A stretch of DNA of 60,000 nucleotides from Strigamia acuminata (GCA_949358305.1 OX442316.1:2110001-2170000), one strand, 5' to 3'; positions 20,285-29,210 are shown, numbered from the stretch's first letter. Numbers and translations: made by a program. Notes: a model not told the origin generated them from the sequence alone.

Positions 20285-21238
20285 ATGCCCGATATAGAGC
20301 AACTGGTATCTGAATTACATAAGCCGGCACGTAGGCATTACGTCAGACGTCCGGTCGTATCTTTTGCAATCAACGACTTATGGCAGATCGATTTAGTCGA
20401 ATTGATACCTTTTTCCCGTGTAAATAAAGGTTATAAATACTTATTAACGGTTATAGATGCGTTCTCTAAATATGCGTATGCGGTTCCCATCAAATCAAAG
20501 ACTGGCAAAGACATAACCGCTGCATTTGAAAAGGTGCTTGTCAAAGCTGGGAATAAGGGGCCGGTCAACATGGCATCCGATTGGGGGAAAGAATTCTACA
20601 ATTCCCATTTCAAGGCACTTGTCAAGAAGTTCAACATTAACCATTTTTCCACACACTCACCGCTGAAAGCGAGCATGGTCGAGCGGTTCAACCGTACACT
20701 CAAAGAGCGCATGTACAGGCATTTTACTTTGAAAGGTTCAAGGAATTGGATTACTATCTTACCCCAATTGATGACCCGTTATAACTCTTCGGTTCACCGT
20801 ACGACCAACATGAAACCCAATGATGTGGCTCCCAAACATGAAAAGGCGCTCAGACTAAAATTACTTCCCGAACCAGCAACGTCCAAGCCTAAATTCAAAG
20901 TGGGCGACCGAGTGCGTATTTCCAAATCCAAATCCATATTTGACAAAGGGTTTTTGCAAAATTGGACTAATGAAATCTTTACAATTGATAAAGTGGACAC
21001 GACGTATGAACCTCCAATTTTCAAATTGAAAGACAGTTTGGGAGAATCGATCGAAGGTTCCTTTTACCGTGAAGAACTGCAAAAAACTGAAACCAGGGTA
21101 GATGATCCCTACTTGATCGAGAAAGTCATTAGAAAAAAGAAAAACAGCGATGGATCATGGAAGTACCTAGTGAAATGGGTCGGCTACGATCAGAAGCATA
21201 ATTCATGGGTGGATGATCTCATCGACATTAAAAAATGA
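20285..21238 (+). CDS. Retroviral-type integrase with C-terminal chromodomain
   Basis: I chose the ATG at 20285 (MPDIEQLVSEL), giving 317 residues. The DDE core is complete: WQIDLVELIP, ASDWGKEFYN, and the glutamate in KASMVERFNRTLK. It ends in a chromodomain (LIEKVIRKKK, then WKYLVKWVGYDQKHNSWV). This is the integrase type of Polintons and adintovirus-like elements, and the chromodomain would steer insertion towards methylated histones. Its stop overlaps the protease ATG by four bases (ATGA). Confidence 0.9.
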   Translation: MPDIEQLVSELHKPARRHYVRRPVVSFAINDLWQIDLVELIPFSRVNKGYKYLLTVIDAFSKYAYAVPIKSKTGKDITAAFEKVLVKAGNKGPVNMASDWGKEFYNSHFKALVKKFNINHFSTHSPLKASMVERFNRTLKERMYRHFTLKGSRNWITILPQLMTRYNSSVHRTTNMKPNDVAPKHEKALRLKLLPEPATSKPKFKVGDRVRISKSKSIFDKGFLQNWTNEIFTIDKVDTTYEPPIFKLKDSLGESIEGSFYREELQKTETRVDDPYLIEKVIRKKKNSDGSWKYLVKWVGYDQKHNSWVDDLIDIKK

Positions 21239-21654
21239 ATAACGTGGAAATTTACAACTGGGCGAAGAATAAACTACGTATCGCTCACTTCAACAACGTG
21301 TTGCCCATCGATTGCTTGAAACCGCTCGCGAATCACCGGGGCAAGAATGAAAGCTTCGTCATCAATTTAGACCCATCGACGGGTGGTGGTACCCATTGGG
21401 TGAGCTTGTATCTTTGCAACGACAGAGGCATATACTTTGATAATTTGGGAAACGTTCCACCTAAAGAGATCATTGATTTTGTCGGAAGAGACGTTACCCT
21501 AGATTATGCTACAAAAGAAGTGTATTCGTTGACAAAAGAGGATTCTTGCAGGATGTTTTGCCTCTTTGCGCTCTATTTAGCAGCCAATCTTAATCTCAGG
21601 CAGAATACAATCATTAAAATCATTCGAGGAATGAATAATCTTGAGTTGTTGTAA
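21235..21654 (+). CDS. Adenain-like cysteine protease
   Basis: The intact frame has 139 residues and starts MNNVEIYNWAKNKL. The motif order fits the adenovirus/Polinton maturation protease: GTHWVSLY (His), YFDNLG (Asp), and SCRMFCLFAL (Cys). The glycine usually found after the catalytic Cys is Arg here, and the oxyanion-side Gln is not obvious. It would process capsid precursors. The gene is joined to the integrase gene by a four-base overlap. Confidence 0.8.
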   Translation: MNNVEIYNWAKNKLRIAHFNNVLPIDCLKPLANHRGKNESFVINLDPSTGGGTHWVSLYLCNDRGIYFDNLGNVPPKEIIDFVGRDVTLDYATKEVYSLTKEDSCRMFCLFALYLAANLNLRQNTIIKIIRGMNNLELL

Positions 21655-21686
21655 AGTAAACCCAATTTCCATTTTTATCAAAAAAA

Positions 21687-21821
21687 TGAAATTATTTAAG
21701 AAGTTAAAACGATCCTAATTTGAAATCAACAAAGATTCGCACAAAACCTTGCGGAAAGTCTGCAAACAAGCACGGGCATGTGTTAAAGTCCGTGTCAAAT
21801 CAAAAATGAAACCGTAACAAA
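21687..21821 (+). pseudogene. Small basic core-like protein, interrupted by one stop
   Basis: From ATG 21687 the frame reads MKLFKKLKRS, a TAA, and then 33 further Lys/Arg-rich residues ending KSKMKP before the final stop. Continuous basic character across the TAA suggests a small virion DNA-binding protein with a nonsense mutation. The family (pX-like) is a guess from size and charge. Confidence 0.4.
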
Positions 21822-21889
21822 AATTTTCTATATATAAAAAAAAGCATCATTATTATATTCACTTCAATTTGAGAAAGAAAAGAATTAAA

Positions 21890-22171
21890 ATGTATCTCTT
21901 TGAACTCCAACAGAACAAAACTACCGATGAAAGGAAAATAATTTTGAAACATTTATCCTTATTTTTATTGGTCAATTATGGTGGCTCAATAGATGAGAGA
22001 ACCGATTCGTTACTTTTGTGGCGACCGGCATTTCAGATTAAAATCCAAACCCTGCTGGAAAAACTTGGAAGATTTTCCAGTGAGAATATTGAACACGTCA
22101 AATACGTACATGACAACGTAACTATAGCAGAAATCCAGGAATTGGCCGAGATAAGCCATTTATTCGGATAG
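21890..22171 (+). CDS. Unrecognised 93-residue protein
   Basis: The ATG at 21890 (MYLFELQQNKTTDERK) is preceded by an AT-rich stretch and a TATATATAAA box about 60 bp upstream. The product is hydrophobic in the middle (HLSLFLLVNYGG) and looks helical. It is the last frame of the plus block, and I recognise no domain. Confidence 0.45.
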   Translation: MYLFELQQNKTTDERKIILKHLSLFLLVNYGGSIDERTDSLLLWRPAFQIKIQTLLEKLGRFSSENIEHVKYVHDNVTIAEIQELAEISHLFG

Positions 22172-22558
22172 ACAAAGAAAGAAAATAAAAAAAAACAAAA
22201 AAAAGAACAAAACTTAAAGAAGAAAAAAGCTACATTCATATATTCCATTTTTTGCACACAAACGGCCACCATTTTAGCCATTTGACCCTCAGGCACACAA
22301 ACACTAAGCATGATGCCAGAGCTAAGCCAGCCGTGCCATAAACAGGCCGACTTTGTTAGCCTGACTGATCAAACAAACAAACAAACAAACACCACTCAAG
22401 GGGGGGTGCAGACAATTCAACCAGCAGCCACAAATCATCAACTGCTCAATTAACACACATCAACTGAATGCCAGAGCTAAGTCAGCCGTACCATCAGCTG
22501 GCCAACATCATTAGTTCCGTCACTTCAGTCACTTCTGACTCTTGCTTACCTTGAAAAT
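22172..22558. other. No gene seen
   Basis: The stretch begins A-rich, has an (AAAC)n run near 22372-22390, and two similar GCCAGAGCTAAG-CAGCCGT blocks near 22315 and 22470. I found no clear terminal inverted repeat for the Polinton-like element here. Confidence 0.5.
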
Positions 22559-22696
22559 CTTGTCCTATCTTGTCTTTTCTTGTCCCGTCTTGTCCTGTCT
22601 TGTCCTATCTGGTCCTATCTTGTCCTGTCTTGTCCTATCTTGCCTTTTCTTGTCCTGTCTTGTCCTATCTTGCCTTTTCTTGTCCTGTCTTGTCCT
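22559..22696 (+). repeat. TCTTGTCC-type microsatellite, first array
   Basis: Ten-base units of TCTTGTCCTG/TCTTGTCCTA/TCTTGCCTTT are repeated about 13 times. A related array occurs at 23336-23452. Open frames through it are artefacts. Confidence 0.9.
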
Positions 22697-22764
22697 TAGA
22701 TCGCTTTGTTGTAAATTTTTCAGTTTTTTTTTTTTTTTTTTTCAAAATTTTTCTAAGTTTTTTT

Positions 22765-23058
22765 TGAAAATTTTGAAAATTTGGGCATAGGTACCCCACT
22801 CCAACAGGGTCCAAAGATGTTGATCAACTGAAAAAATTCTGATTTGTCACTCCTTATATACCCACAGAAGATCATTCTAGAAAAAATCAATTAAAAACTA
22901 GTTTGAACCGGTTTGAACCGCTTTGGAACCATGAATTTTCTAGAATGATCTTTTGCGGGTATATAAGGACTGACAAATCAGAATTTTTTCAGTTGATCTT
23001 CAACCTTGGACCCTGAAGGAGTGGGGGACCTATGCCCAAATTTTCAAAATTTTCAAAA
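22765..23058. mobile_element. Short foldback, arms about 115 bp
   Basis: The arm 22765-22880 (GGGCATAGGTACCCCACTCC, then TTGATCAACTGAAAAAATTC) is matched by its reverse complement at about 22937-23058. The arms surround a short centre containing a TTTGAACCGGTTTGAACCG stretch. A further copy of one arm, in direct orientation, lies at 23490-23580 beside the second microsatellite. No protein is encoded. Confidence 0.75.
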
Positions 23059-23335
23059 AAAAAACTTTGAAAAATTTTCATTTTGTCCACGGGCCAAATT
23101 TAGAATTTTTGGTTGCCAATTTTGTTAGTATATGGCGCTGACACACGTCTATTCAACCACGAGTTCACTCACCTGGCTTCCACTGCCTCCAGCTATCAGC
23201 CGCGCCATTCACTGAAAAAACCTGCTTTGCAAGTGACCGGCCTGTTACGTAACCGTAGTGAGCGCCGTCTGGTGAGTTTTAGATGAATTAAAGGTGTAAA
23301 CAAAGCAGGAAGAAGCAGTCGGTTAACGGTATGAT

Positions 23336-23452
23336 TCTGTCCTTTCTTGTCCTTTCTTGTCTTTTCTTGTCCTTTCTTGTCTTTTCTTGTCCTTTCTTGT
23401 CTTTTCTTGTCTTTTCTTGTCCTTTCTTGTCCTTTCTTGTCTTTTCTTGTTT
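23336..23452 (+). repeat. TCTTGTCC-type microsatellite, second array
   Basis: CCTTTCTTGT and CTTTTCTTGT units alternate about 12 times. It is followed, as in the first array, by a TTTGAAAA-rich stretch and the GGGCATAGGTACCCCACTCC arm, so the whole module is duplicated. Confidence 0.9.
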
Positions 23453-23609
23453 TATTGTGAATTTTACTAAGTTTTTTTGAAAAAAAATCAAAAATTTGGG
23501 CATAGGTACCCCACTCCGACAGGGTCCAAAGTCGTTGATCAACTGAAAAAATTCTGATTTGTCACTCCTTATATACCCACAAAACCGGAAGTGATGAGTC
23601 ATCACAGAA

Positions 23610-23829
23610 CATTCTAGAAAATTCCAATCAAGGACAATCCAGGAAGAAATAAGAGATAATAAAAATTCTAGAAAATTCCAATCCAGGACAATCCAGGAAG
23701 AAATAAGAGATAATAAAAATTCTAGAAAATTCCAATCAAGGACAATCCAGGAAGAAATAAGAGATAATAAAAATTCTAGAAAATTCCAATCAAGGACAAT
23801 CCAGGAAGAAATAAGAGATAATAAAAATT
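23610..23829. repeat. 54-bp tandem repeat, four copies
   Basis: The unit starts ATTCTAGAAAATTCCAATCA and continues through GGACAATCCAGGAAG and AAATAAGAGATAATAAAA. Four near-identical head-to-tail copies are visible. On the minus strand it reads as a repeated hydrophobic peptide, which I take as incidental. Confidence 0.9.
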
Positions 23830-24030
23830 CACTCCTTATATACCGCAAAACGGGGAATCCCCTCCAAAACCAGTTTGAACCGGTTTGGAACCGTATGACA
23901 TCACGCAATTAAATATCTTTTCACTCGTGAAAAAAAATTTGAAGAGTAAGCATCATTTTTTTTATGCTCCTGAAATCCATCTGAGTCATTGCCTGTGAGA
24001 CACGTCACGTGACCGGTGAAAAACACACAA

Positions 24031-24370
24031 CCATTTTTTTTGGACCGATCCTAATGAAACTCGACCATCTGGTCAAACCCGTATATAAACGGCCGCCATT
24101 TTGTCCATTTTGTCCTCGGGCCAAATTTGGGACTTTTAGTAGCCAATTTTGATAGTAGATGGCGCCAACACGTGTCAACACAGAAGCTATTGCCCGAGGG
24201 CATGACGAGTGACCGGTTCATACACACAACCATTTTTTTGGACCGATCGTAACGAAATTCGACCATCTGGTCAAACCCGTAACCAAACGGCTGCCATTTT
24301 GCCCATTTTGTTCTCCGGCAAAATTTGGGAGTTTTGGTTGCCAATTTTGATAATAGATGGCGCTGGCTAA
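24031..24370. repeat. About 190-bp tandem duplication
   Basis: Two copies share CCATCTGGTCAAACCCGTA, the GCCATTTTG-CCATTTTG pair, and the ending AGATGGCGC. A third partial copy lies near 23085-23140. Confidence 0.7.
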
Positions 24371-24376
24371 TCTAAA

Positions 24377-24406
24377 CCTAACCTAACCTAACCTAACCTA
24401 ACCTAA
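24377..24406. repeat. Interstitial telomere-type repeat (CCTAA)6
   Basis: Six exact head-to-tail CCTAA units occur, equivalent to TTAGG on the other strand, the common arthropod telomere repeat. The short length argues for an interstitial tract. Confidence 0.85.
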
Positions 24407-25011
24407 ACATCCTCATTCTCCCGCCCTCAAACCACCACTTCCTTAGACTTCTAATTTTGAGCCAGAAATGATGGATTGCCCATTTGGTGCTTGATCCAGT
24501 GGAGTAAATTCTACAACAACAGAAAACCAACGGACTTACACGAATTGATAAGAAAGGCCACGACTAATACAATTTTTGTAATCATGTTTGGAAAAAAAAT
24601 GGAGTACAGCGACAATACTTTTAAGCAAGTGATCGAGCTAACTGATGCATTCATTAAAGCTGTTGGAATCAACCAGTGGTCTCGGTTTCTGCCACAATTT
24701 CTCGTCAAACTCTTTGGAATTTCACAACCCCAAGTGATTTAAAACTCATTAATCAGCATATCATTATTTACAAGTATTCTTTTCATGTGATGACATTTTT
24801 TAACAGAGAAATAGGCTACCAGCTCTACAAGCTACTTTTGGCTGACGTGACAGAATGTTATGAAATTCAGAAAGATAAAAGTGGTGAAGAAAGTTTTCTT
24901 AAAACTTGGAGAACTGTAGCTGCAACGCGTAATCCAACATACACGGGTAAGCATAATCATTTTCAAATTTACCATACGAGGAATTAGAAATGAGAAGAAG
25001 TGCTGTAATAT

Positions 25012-25240
25012 GAGCCGATACGTTGTCTTATTTCCAACCGTATCACTCGTGTAGCGGAACGAAAAAGTAGCTCAAAACACCAGAATTGTAATCGAACTCC
25101 AGAGATAGTGATCGATTACCAACACTTGTTTCATTGTCAAAGGTGATGCTTTGACACAGAACTACTTTTCCACGTAGTAGAGCACACTCCGCAGTTAGGT
25201 GTAATACGGCTGGAATTAGGTCAACGTTGTATCGGTTCAG
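25012..25240. mobile_element. Small inverted-repeat element (MITE family 1) in a P450 intron
   Basis: The ends read GAGCCGATACGTTG and, inverted, CAACGTTGTATCGGTTC. Internal blocks GTGTAGCGG-ACGAAAAAGTAGC and GAACTACTTTTCC-CGTAGTAGAG match the larger copy at 28820-29204. P450 copy 2 lacks it: its intron runs directly from GAGAAGAAGT to CAGAGTGCTCA. Confidence 0.75.
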
Positions 25241-25929
25241 AGTGCTCATTGATCAAAGATTTATGTCCACTGTTTAATTTCTACTTTTCAGCGAAGAAAT
25301 TAACCCAAGTTCTGGTTGAGTTGTTTACTGGTGGATCCGATACAACAAGTTCAACATTAGGATGGGCTATTCTGTATTTAATTAAATATCCTGAGGTCCA
25401 ACGAAAACTGCAACAAGAGATTGACGATGTGATAGGAAGAGAGAGAACTCCATCCATGGCTGATCAAAAACTGATGCCTTACACTGAAGCCACCATCATG
25501 GAGATTAGCAGAATTGCTTCAATTTCAGCTTCATCAATTCCACATTTGTTAGTTATGAAAAAGAAAATATTTCTCAATTCAAGCCATTTGCATTCATATT
25601 TCTTTCAGTACAACCGAAGATACGACAGTGGAAGGTTATTTTATTCCAAAGAACACAACAGTTTTACCCAACTACTGGGCTGTACATAGAAATCCAGAAA
25701 CATTTCCCGAACCCGAATGTTTCAAACCTGAACGATTTCTAACGGAAGACAATAAGATAAAACGTGTCGAGGAATTGAATCCTTTTTCAATGGGTATGTA
25801 CCTAAGACAAATGATTTATCCAGTTTTAGTTCTTTTTTTAAATTTTTTTATCCCATATACATCTTGAACAAGGCACTACCGTAGCTTGTATGTTCCTACA
25901 CCCCCCCCAATCAAAACACCAAAGTATAT

Positions 25930-26504
25930 TGTCACGTGTACGAACCGTGCCAATTAATGCGCGATTCGTAGCACGTAATTCGAATTATTATTAGTCAGAT
26001 GTTGCTAAATTTCGGCCACAGATGGCGCTGACGGCTGGAATCCGTCATCGCCATGTGATGGACCGGTCAATTCAATTATGGGGTTTATGGCAGATTTGCT
26101 ATAAATAAGGAGCCCGCACTAAGACAGGTCTCTAATCACTTTGCTTTTCAGAATCTAGAGAGTCTAATATCGCCTCAATAAAGAGAGCGGCTGCCGACTA
26201 TAAACTGCAACAATTAAACACAAATTAAGTTATCACACAGTTGTTTTATAACCCAATTAATAAAGGTTGTATAATGTAACAAGAATGTAAAAATGATAGT
26301 TTATCCAGACAACATTCCAAACTATTTTGAGAATAAATGTATCTGAATTTAAAAGGGATCGAACAAACTTCGTTTGTCCGGTCAAATAAAACTAAATTGA
26401 ATTTAAGCATAAAACCAAATCTCATTCTTTCCTCTCACACTCACTAAACCCCAAATAAAATAACGTTGCGTGGAAACCTGATCAGGCCCGGAATCCACGT
26501 AACA
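25930..26504 (+). repeat. 5' LTR of the Ulp1-carrying element
   Basis: TG...CA-bounded, with GCTATAAATAAGG as a TATA region near 26100 and AATAAA signals. It is nearly identical to 28190-28765. Confidence 0.95.
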
Positions 26505-26506
26505 AA

Positions 26507-26518
26507 TGGTGGAGATGC
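26507..26518 (+). promoter_or_regulatory. Primer-binding site (TGGTGGAGATGC)
   Basis: It lies two bases after the LTR end and is identical over these 12 bases to the site of the Ty3 element, after which the two internal regions diverge. Confidence 0.8.
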
Positions 26519-26569
26519 AGGCCAGTGTACAAGCCGCCCGAACAAGCAGGGGCAGCACAACCAGATTCG

Positions 26570-27817
26570 ATGCAGTTATGGAACTGGTACGATCGAACAC
26601 TGGATCCAAGGAACCCGATGCCGGTGTTAGGCAAACCGATTGATCTCGAGGATTTGGTTTCGTTCGAACGCCCATTTACCAACCGACGGAGGCAACAGGG
26701 ACCAAAACAACTGGACCCAGCCGATCCGAAATACATTAAAAAACAAAACCGCCAGGAGAGGCGCAAGCGTAATCGAACGATAGTGCGACAAAGCGATGGA
26801 GCCGAGAAGAGGAAGCTGACCCCGAGAGGATTAAAAGTAATAAGGGACCAGGCAGACCGATCAGTTCGGAGGAACAATCGTCGTCTGTCTGAGATTACCG
26901 ACGAGCGGGGAAATTTGACAGCGGCGATTGTTCCACTCCAACCCAAAGGACCAGAGGGAAGGCGTGTTTATGATGCGTATAAAGCAGCATCGCAAAAGCT
27001 TTTGCTCGAGGAGGCGAAGTTGAAGAATAGAGTGGCGCGTGCAAAAGAGCTTGGGAGACGTACCCAACTCTACGATCCGAGGATAAATCTTCCGCCACCG
27101 CCGAAGGATTACAGAGTCGGCATGCCCTTCGACAAGCAGATGCGAGCGCTAGAGATTTGGTACGCCACTTATGCCAAACAACCAGATGAGCCGTTGTACA
27201 TCTCAAAAATTCGTCCTCACATTGTCGTACGCCGTCGAGAAATACTATCTCTTGGAGCTTTAATGCCAGGTACAGTGTCCTGGGTACACGACACTGTCAT
27301 CGATGTGTACCTTGGGATGATAATGGAAAAACATCCTCAGGTTTTTGCGTATCCAGTTTCGGTAGTCGAAAGATTGATGTCAGCCGCAGATAAACCAGAT
27401 ACGTGGCGCTGGTATAAAGATTTGGTGGACAAGCCGAACGACAGCCACACCATTTGGTTTTTCCCAATACCCACTGAATTTCATTGGATGATCTACGTAT
27501 ACGACCGTAGTCGTTTCCCAAATAACGTAGGATTCTATGATTCTTCGTCCGAGCCAACTAAAGAACATTTTCAGTATTGGAGCAATATCAAATTGAATTT
27601 GAGAGGCGCGGGATTTGTGTTCCCGAAGTATCAACGATGGTTCCCGCCAAAGGCCCCGCAACTCGATGGAGATAGTTGCGGGCCAATGATTCTCCATTTC
27701 GCCCGCCGATATCTCGACGAACGGGATCTGATGAAGTTAGCGGACGGGACAGAGTTAAGAACGAGAATTCTATATGAGATTCATCACGGAGAGTTCGAGC
27801 CGTTTGATGAGGTTTAA
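26570..27817 (+). CDS. Ulp1/SENP-like (C48-type) cysteine protease encoded by an LTR element
   Basis: The frame is open from before 26525, but the first in-frame ATG is at 26570 (MQLWNWYDRTLD), giving 415 residues. The N-terminal 150 residues are strongly basic (KKQNRQERRKRNR), suggesting nuclear or nucleic-acid binding. The C-terminal 130 residues carry a catalytic arrangement of the Ulp1 family: His305 in EFHWMIYVYD, Asp324 in FYDSSSEP, Gln364 in APQLDGDSCG, and Cys370. Ulp1-type proteases cleave SUMO-like modifiers or precursors. All four residues are present and the frame has no defects, so the enzyme may be functional. An origin from an adenain-like protease is an alternative, because the folds are related. 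It is the only gene in the element. Confidence 0.8.
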   Translation: MQLWNWYDRTLDPRNPMPVLGKPIDLEDLVSFERPFTNRRRQQGPKQLDPADPKYIKKQNRQERRKRNRTIVRQSDGAEKRKLTPRGLKVIRDQADRSVRRNNRRLSEITDERGNLTAAIVPLQPKGPEGRRVYDAYKAASQKLLLEEAKLKNRVARAKELGRRTQLYDPRINLPPPPKDYRVGMPFDKQMRALEIWYATYAKQPDEPLYISKIRPHIVVRRREILSLGALMPGTVSWVHDTVIDVYLGMIMEKHPQVFAYPVSVVERLMSAADKPDTWRWYKDLVDKPNDSHTIWFFPIPTEFHWMIYVYDRSRFPNNVGFYDSSSEPTKEHFQYWSNIKLNLRGAGFVFPKYQRWFPPKAPQLDGDSCGPMILHFARRYLDERDLMKLADGTELRTRILYEIHHGEFEPFDEV

Positions 27818-28177
27818 GGGAAGAGAAGATGAACTTCGATTTTGATGATTTAATTTTGACGAAATTTTTCTTTTAACTTATGTTTTTTTTTGTTAGACTT
27901 TTCAAAAATGTAAAAATAAACAATGGAAAAGCAAAAATTGTATTAGTGATATTAAGTTAGTTTAAGTTGAATGATTTTATGATTTGATTGGAATGGTAAC
28001 ATTGGAATAAAAGGGAGTAAAATCAACTCCAGAATGATTTAAGTTTGTGTGATAACTATGAAGCAGCTGAGTGATAACTTATGAAAGGTAGAAATAGCCG
28101 AACATTCCTTAAGAATGTCCGATTTAAAAGACACCTGTCTGGTACCGAAATTTGTATTTTGGGGTCCAAAACACAGC
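27818..28177 (+). other. 3' untranslated part of the Ulp1-carrying element
   Basis: AT-rich sequence with several TTAAGTT words and no frame of interest. It would form the 3' part of the element RNA. Confidence 0.5.
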
Positions 28178-28189
28178 AAAAAAGGGAGT
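28178..28189 (+). promoter_or_regulatory. Polypurine tract (AAAAAAGGGAGT)
   Basis: It directly abuts the 3' LTR and would prime plus-strand synthesis. Confidence 0.75.
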
Positions 28190-28765
28190 TGTCACGTGTA
28201 CGAACCGTGCCAATTAATGCGCGATTCGTAGCACGTAATTCGAATTATTATTAGTCAGATGTTGCTAAATTTCGGCCACAGATGGCGCTGACGGCTGGAA
28301 TCCGTCATCGCCATGTGATGGACCGGTCAATTCAATTATGGGGTTTATGGCAGATTTGCTATAAATAAGGAGCCCGCACTAAGACAGGTCTCTAATCACT
28401 TTGCTTTTCAGAATCTAGAGAGTCTAATGTCGCCTCAATAAAGAGAGCGGCTGCCGACTATAAACTGCAACAATTAAACACAAATTAAGTTATCACACAG
28501 TTGTTTTATAACCCAATTAATAAAGGTTGTATAATGTAACAAGAATGTAAAAATGATAAGTTTATCCAGACAACATTCCAAACTATTTTGAGAATAAATG
28601 TATCTGAATTTAAAAGGGATCGAACAAACTTCGTTTGTCCGGTCAAATAAAACTAAATTGAATTTAAGCATAAAACCAAATCTCATTCTTTCCTCTCACA
28701 CTCACTAAACCCCAAATAAAATAACGTTGCGTGGAAACCTGATCAGGCCCGGAATCCACGTAACA
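28190..28765 (+). repeat. 3' LTR of the Ulp1-carrying element
   Basis: It differs from the 5' LTR by one substitution (near 28429) and one inserted A (near 28558). Confidence 0.95.
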
Positions 28766-28819
28766 ATATTCACCACCAGGGAGAATGTGTAGTAACCCAC
28801 CTAATCACTTACTCTATAC

Positions 28820-29204
28820 TCCGAACCGATACAACGTGGTCCTAACTGCAATTGGTTGAGCCGTCTTACTGGTGTAGTGGCACGAAAAAGTAGCCCCCAA
28901 CATCAGAATTGTAATCTGACTAGGCAAAACAACCAATAAAAAACTAAACCTTTGTTTACCTGCCAAAAGAAACCAACAAACTATGCTAACATTGTTTGAT
29001 TTATTAAAAGAGGGAAAAGCTTATTTTAGCAAATAAAATAAATATTTTATTACCAAATAAAAAATCCATCATTATAATCCCTTTTTACATTGAAATTCAT
29101 TGAAAATAAACAGAACTACTTTTCCGCATAGTAGAGCCCAGTACACAGTTAGGCGTAATCCGGCTCAACCAATAGGAGCTAGGACTCCGTTTTATCGGTT
29201 TGGA
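28820..29204. mobile_element. MITE family 1, longest copy
   Basis: The ends TCCGAACCGATACAACG and, inverted, CCGTTTTATCGGTTTGGA form imperfect terminal repeats around 385 bp. An inner inverted pair (GTGTAGTGGCACGAAAAAGT and ACTACTTTTCCGCATAGTAG) is shared with 25012-25240. The site is unoccupied in P450 copy 2, where CTCTATATAC is continuous. Confidence 0.75.
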
Positions 29205-29210
29205 ATATAT

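Larger units (their letters stand above)
15656..22180. mobile_element. Polinton/adintovirus-like element, incomplete
   Basis: The segment holds a set of genes typical of these integrating dsDNA elements: a probable double-jelly-roll capsid protein, a second capsid-like protein, a packaging ATPase, a PLA2 domain, a retroviral-type integrase with chromodomain, and an adenain-like protease. They form two divergent blocks sharing a start region of about 35 bp at 19759-19793. Protein-primed DNA polymerase B and terminal inverted repeats are not visible. The left end is cut by the Ty3 LTR. At least the capsid gene and a small basic frame are broken, so it is an old copy in a host genome. Edges are approximate. 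Confidence 0.85.
25930..28765 (+). mobile_element. Non-autonomous LTR retrotransposon carrying a Ulp1-like protease
   Basis: Two LTRs of 575 and 576 bp (25930-26504, 28190-28765) differ at only two sites and start TGTC, end AACA. Inside lie a primer-binding site, one long protease-coding frame and a polypurine tract. The only duplicated flank is ATAT (25926-25929 and 28766-28769). P450 copy 2 shows the matching uninterrupted intron near 50926. No gag, RT or integrase is present. LTR and primer site belong to the same family as the Ty3 element at 8927-15655, which could supply proteins in trans. The insertion is recent, judged by LTR identity. Confidence 0.9.

Noticed and set aside
22542-22790. 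LSCLVLSCPVLS-type open frames
   Set aside because: Translation of a TCTTGTCC microsatellite.
23288-23908. Minus-strand 206-codon frame with repeated LLSLISSWIVLDW
   Set aside because: It comes from a 54-bp tandem repeat and a flanking microsatellite; no conserved domain is visible.
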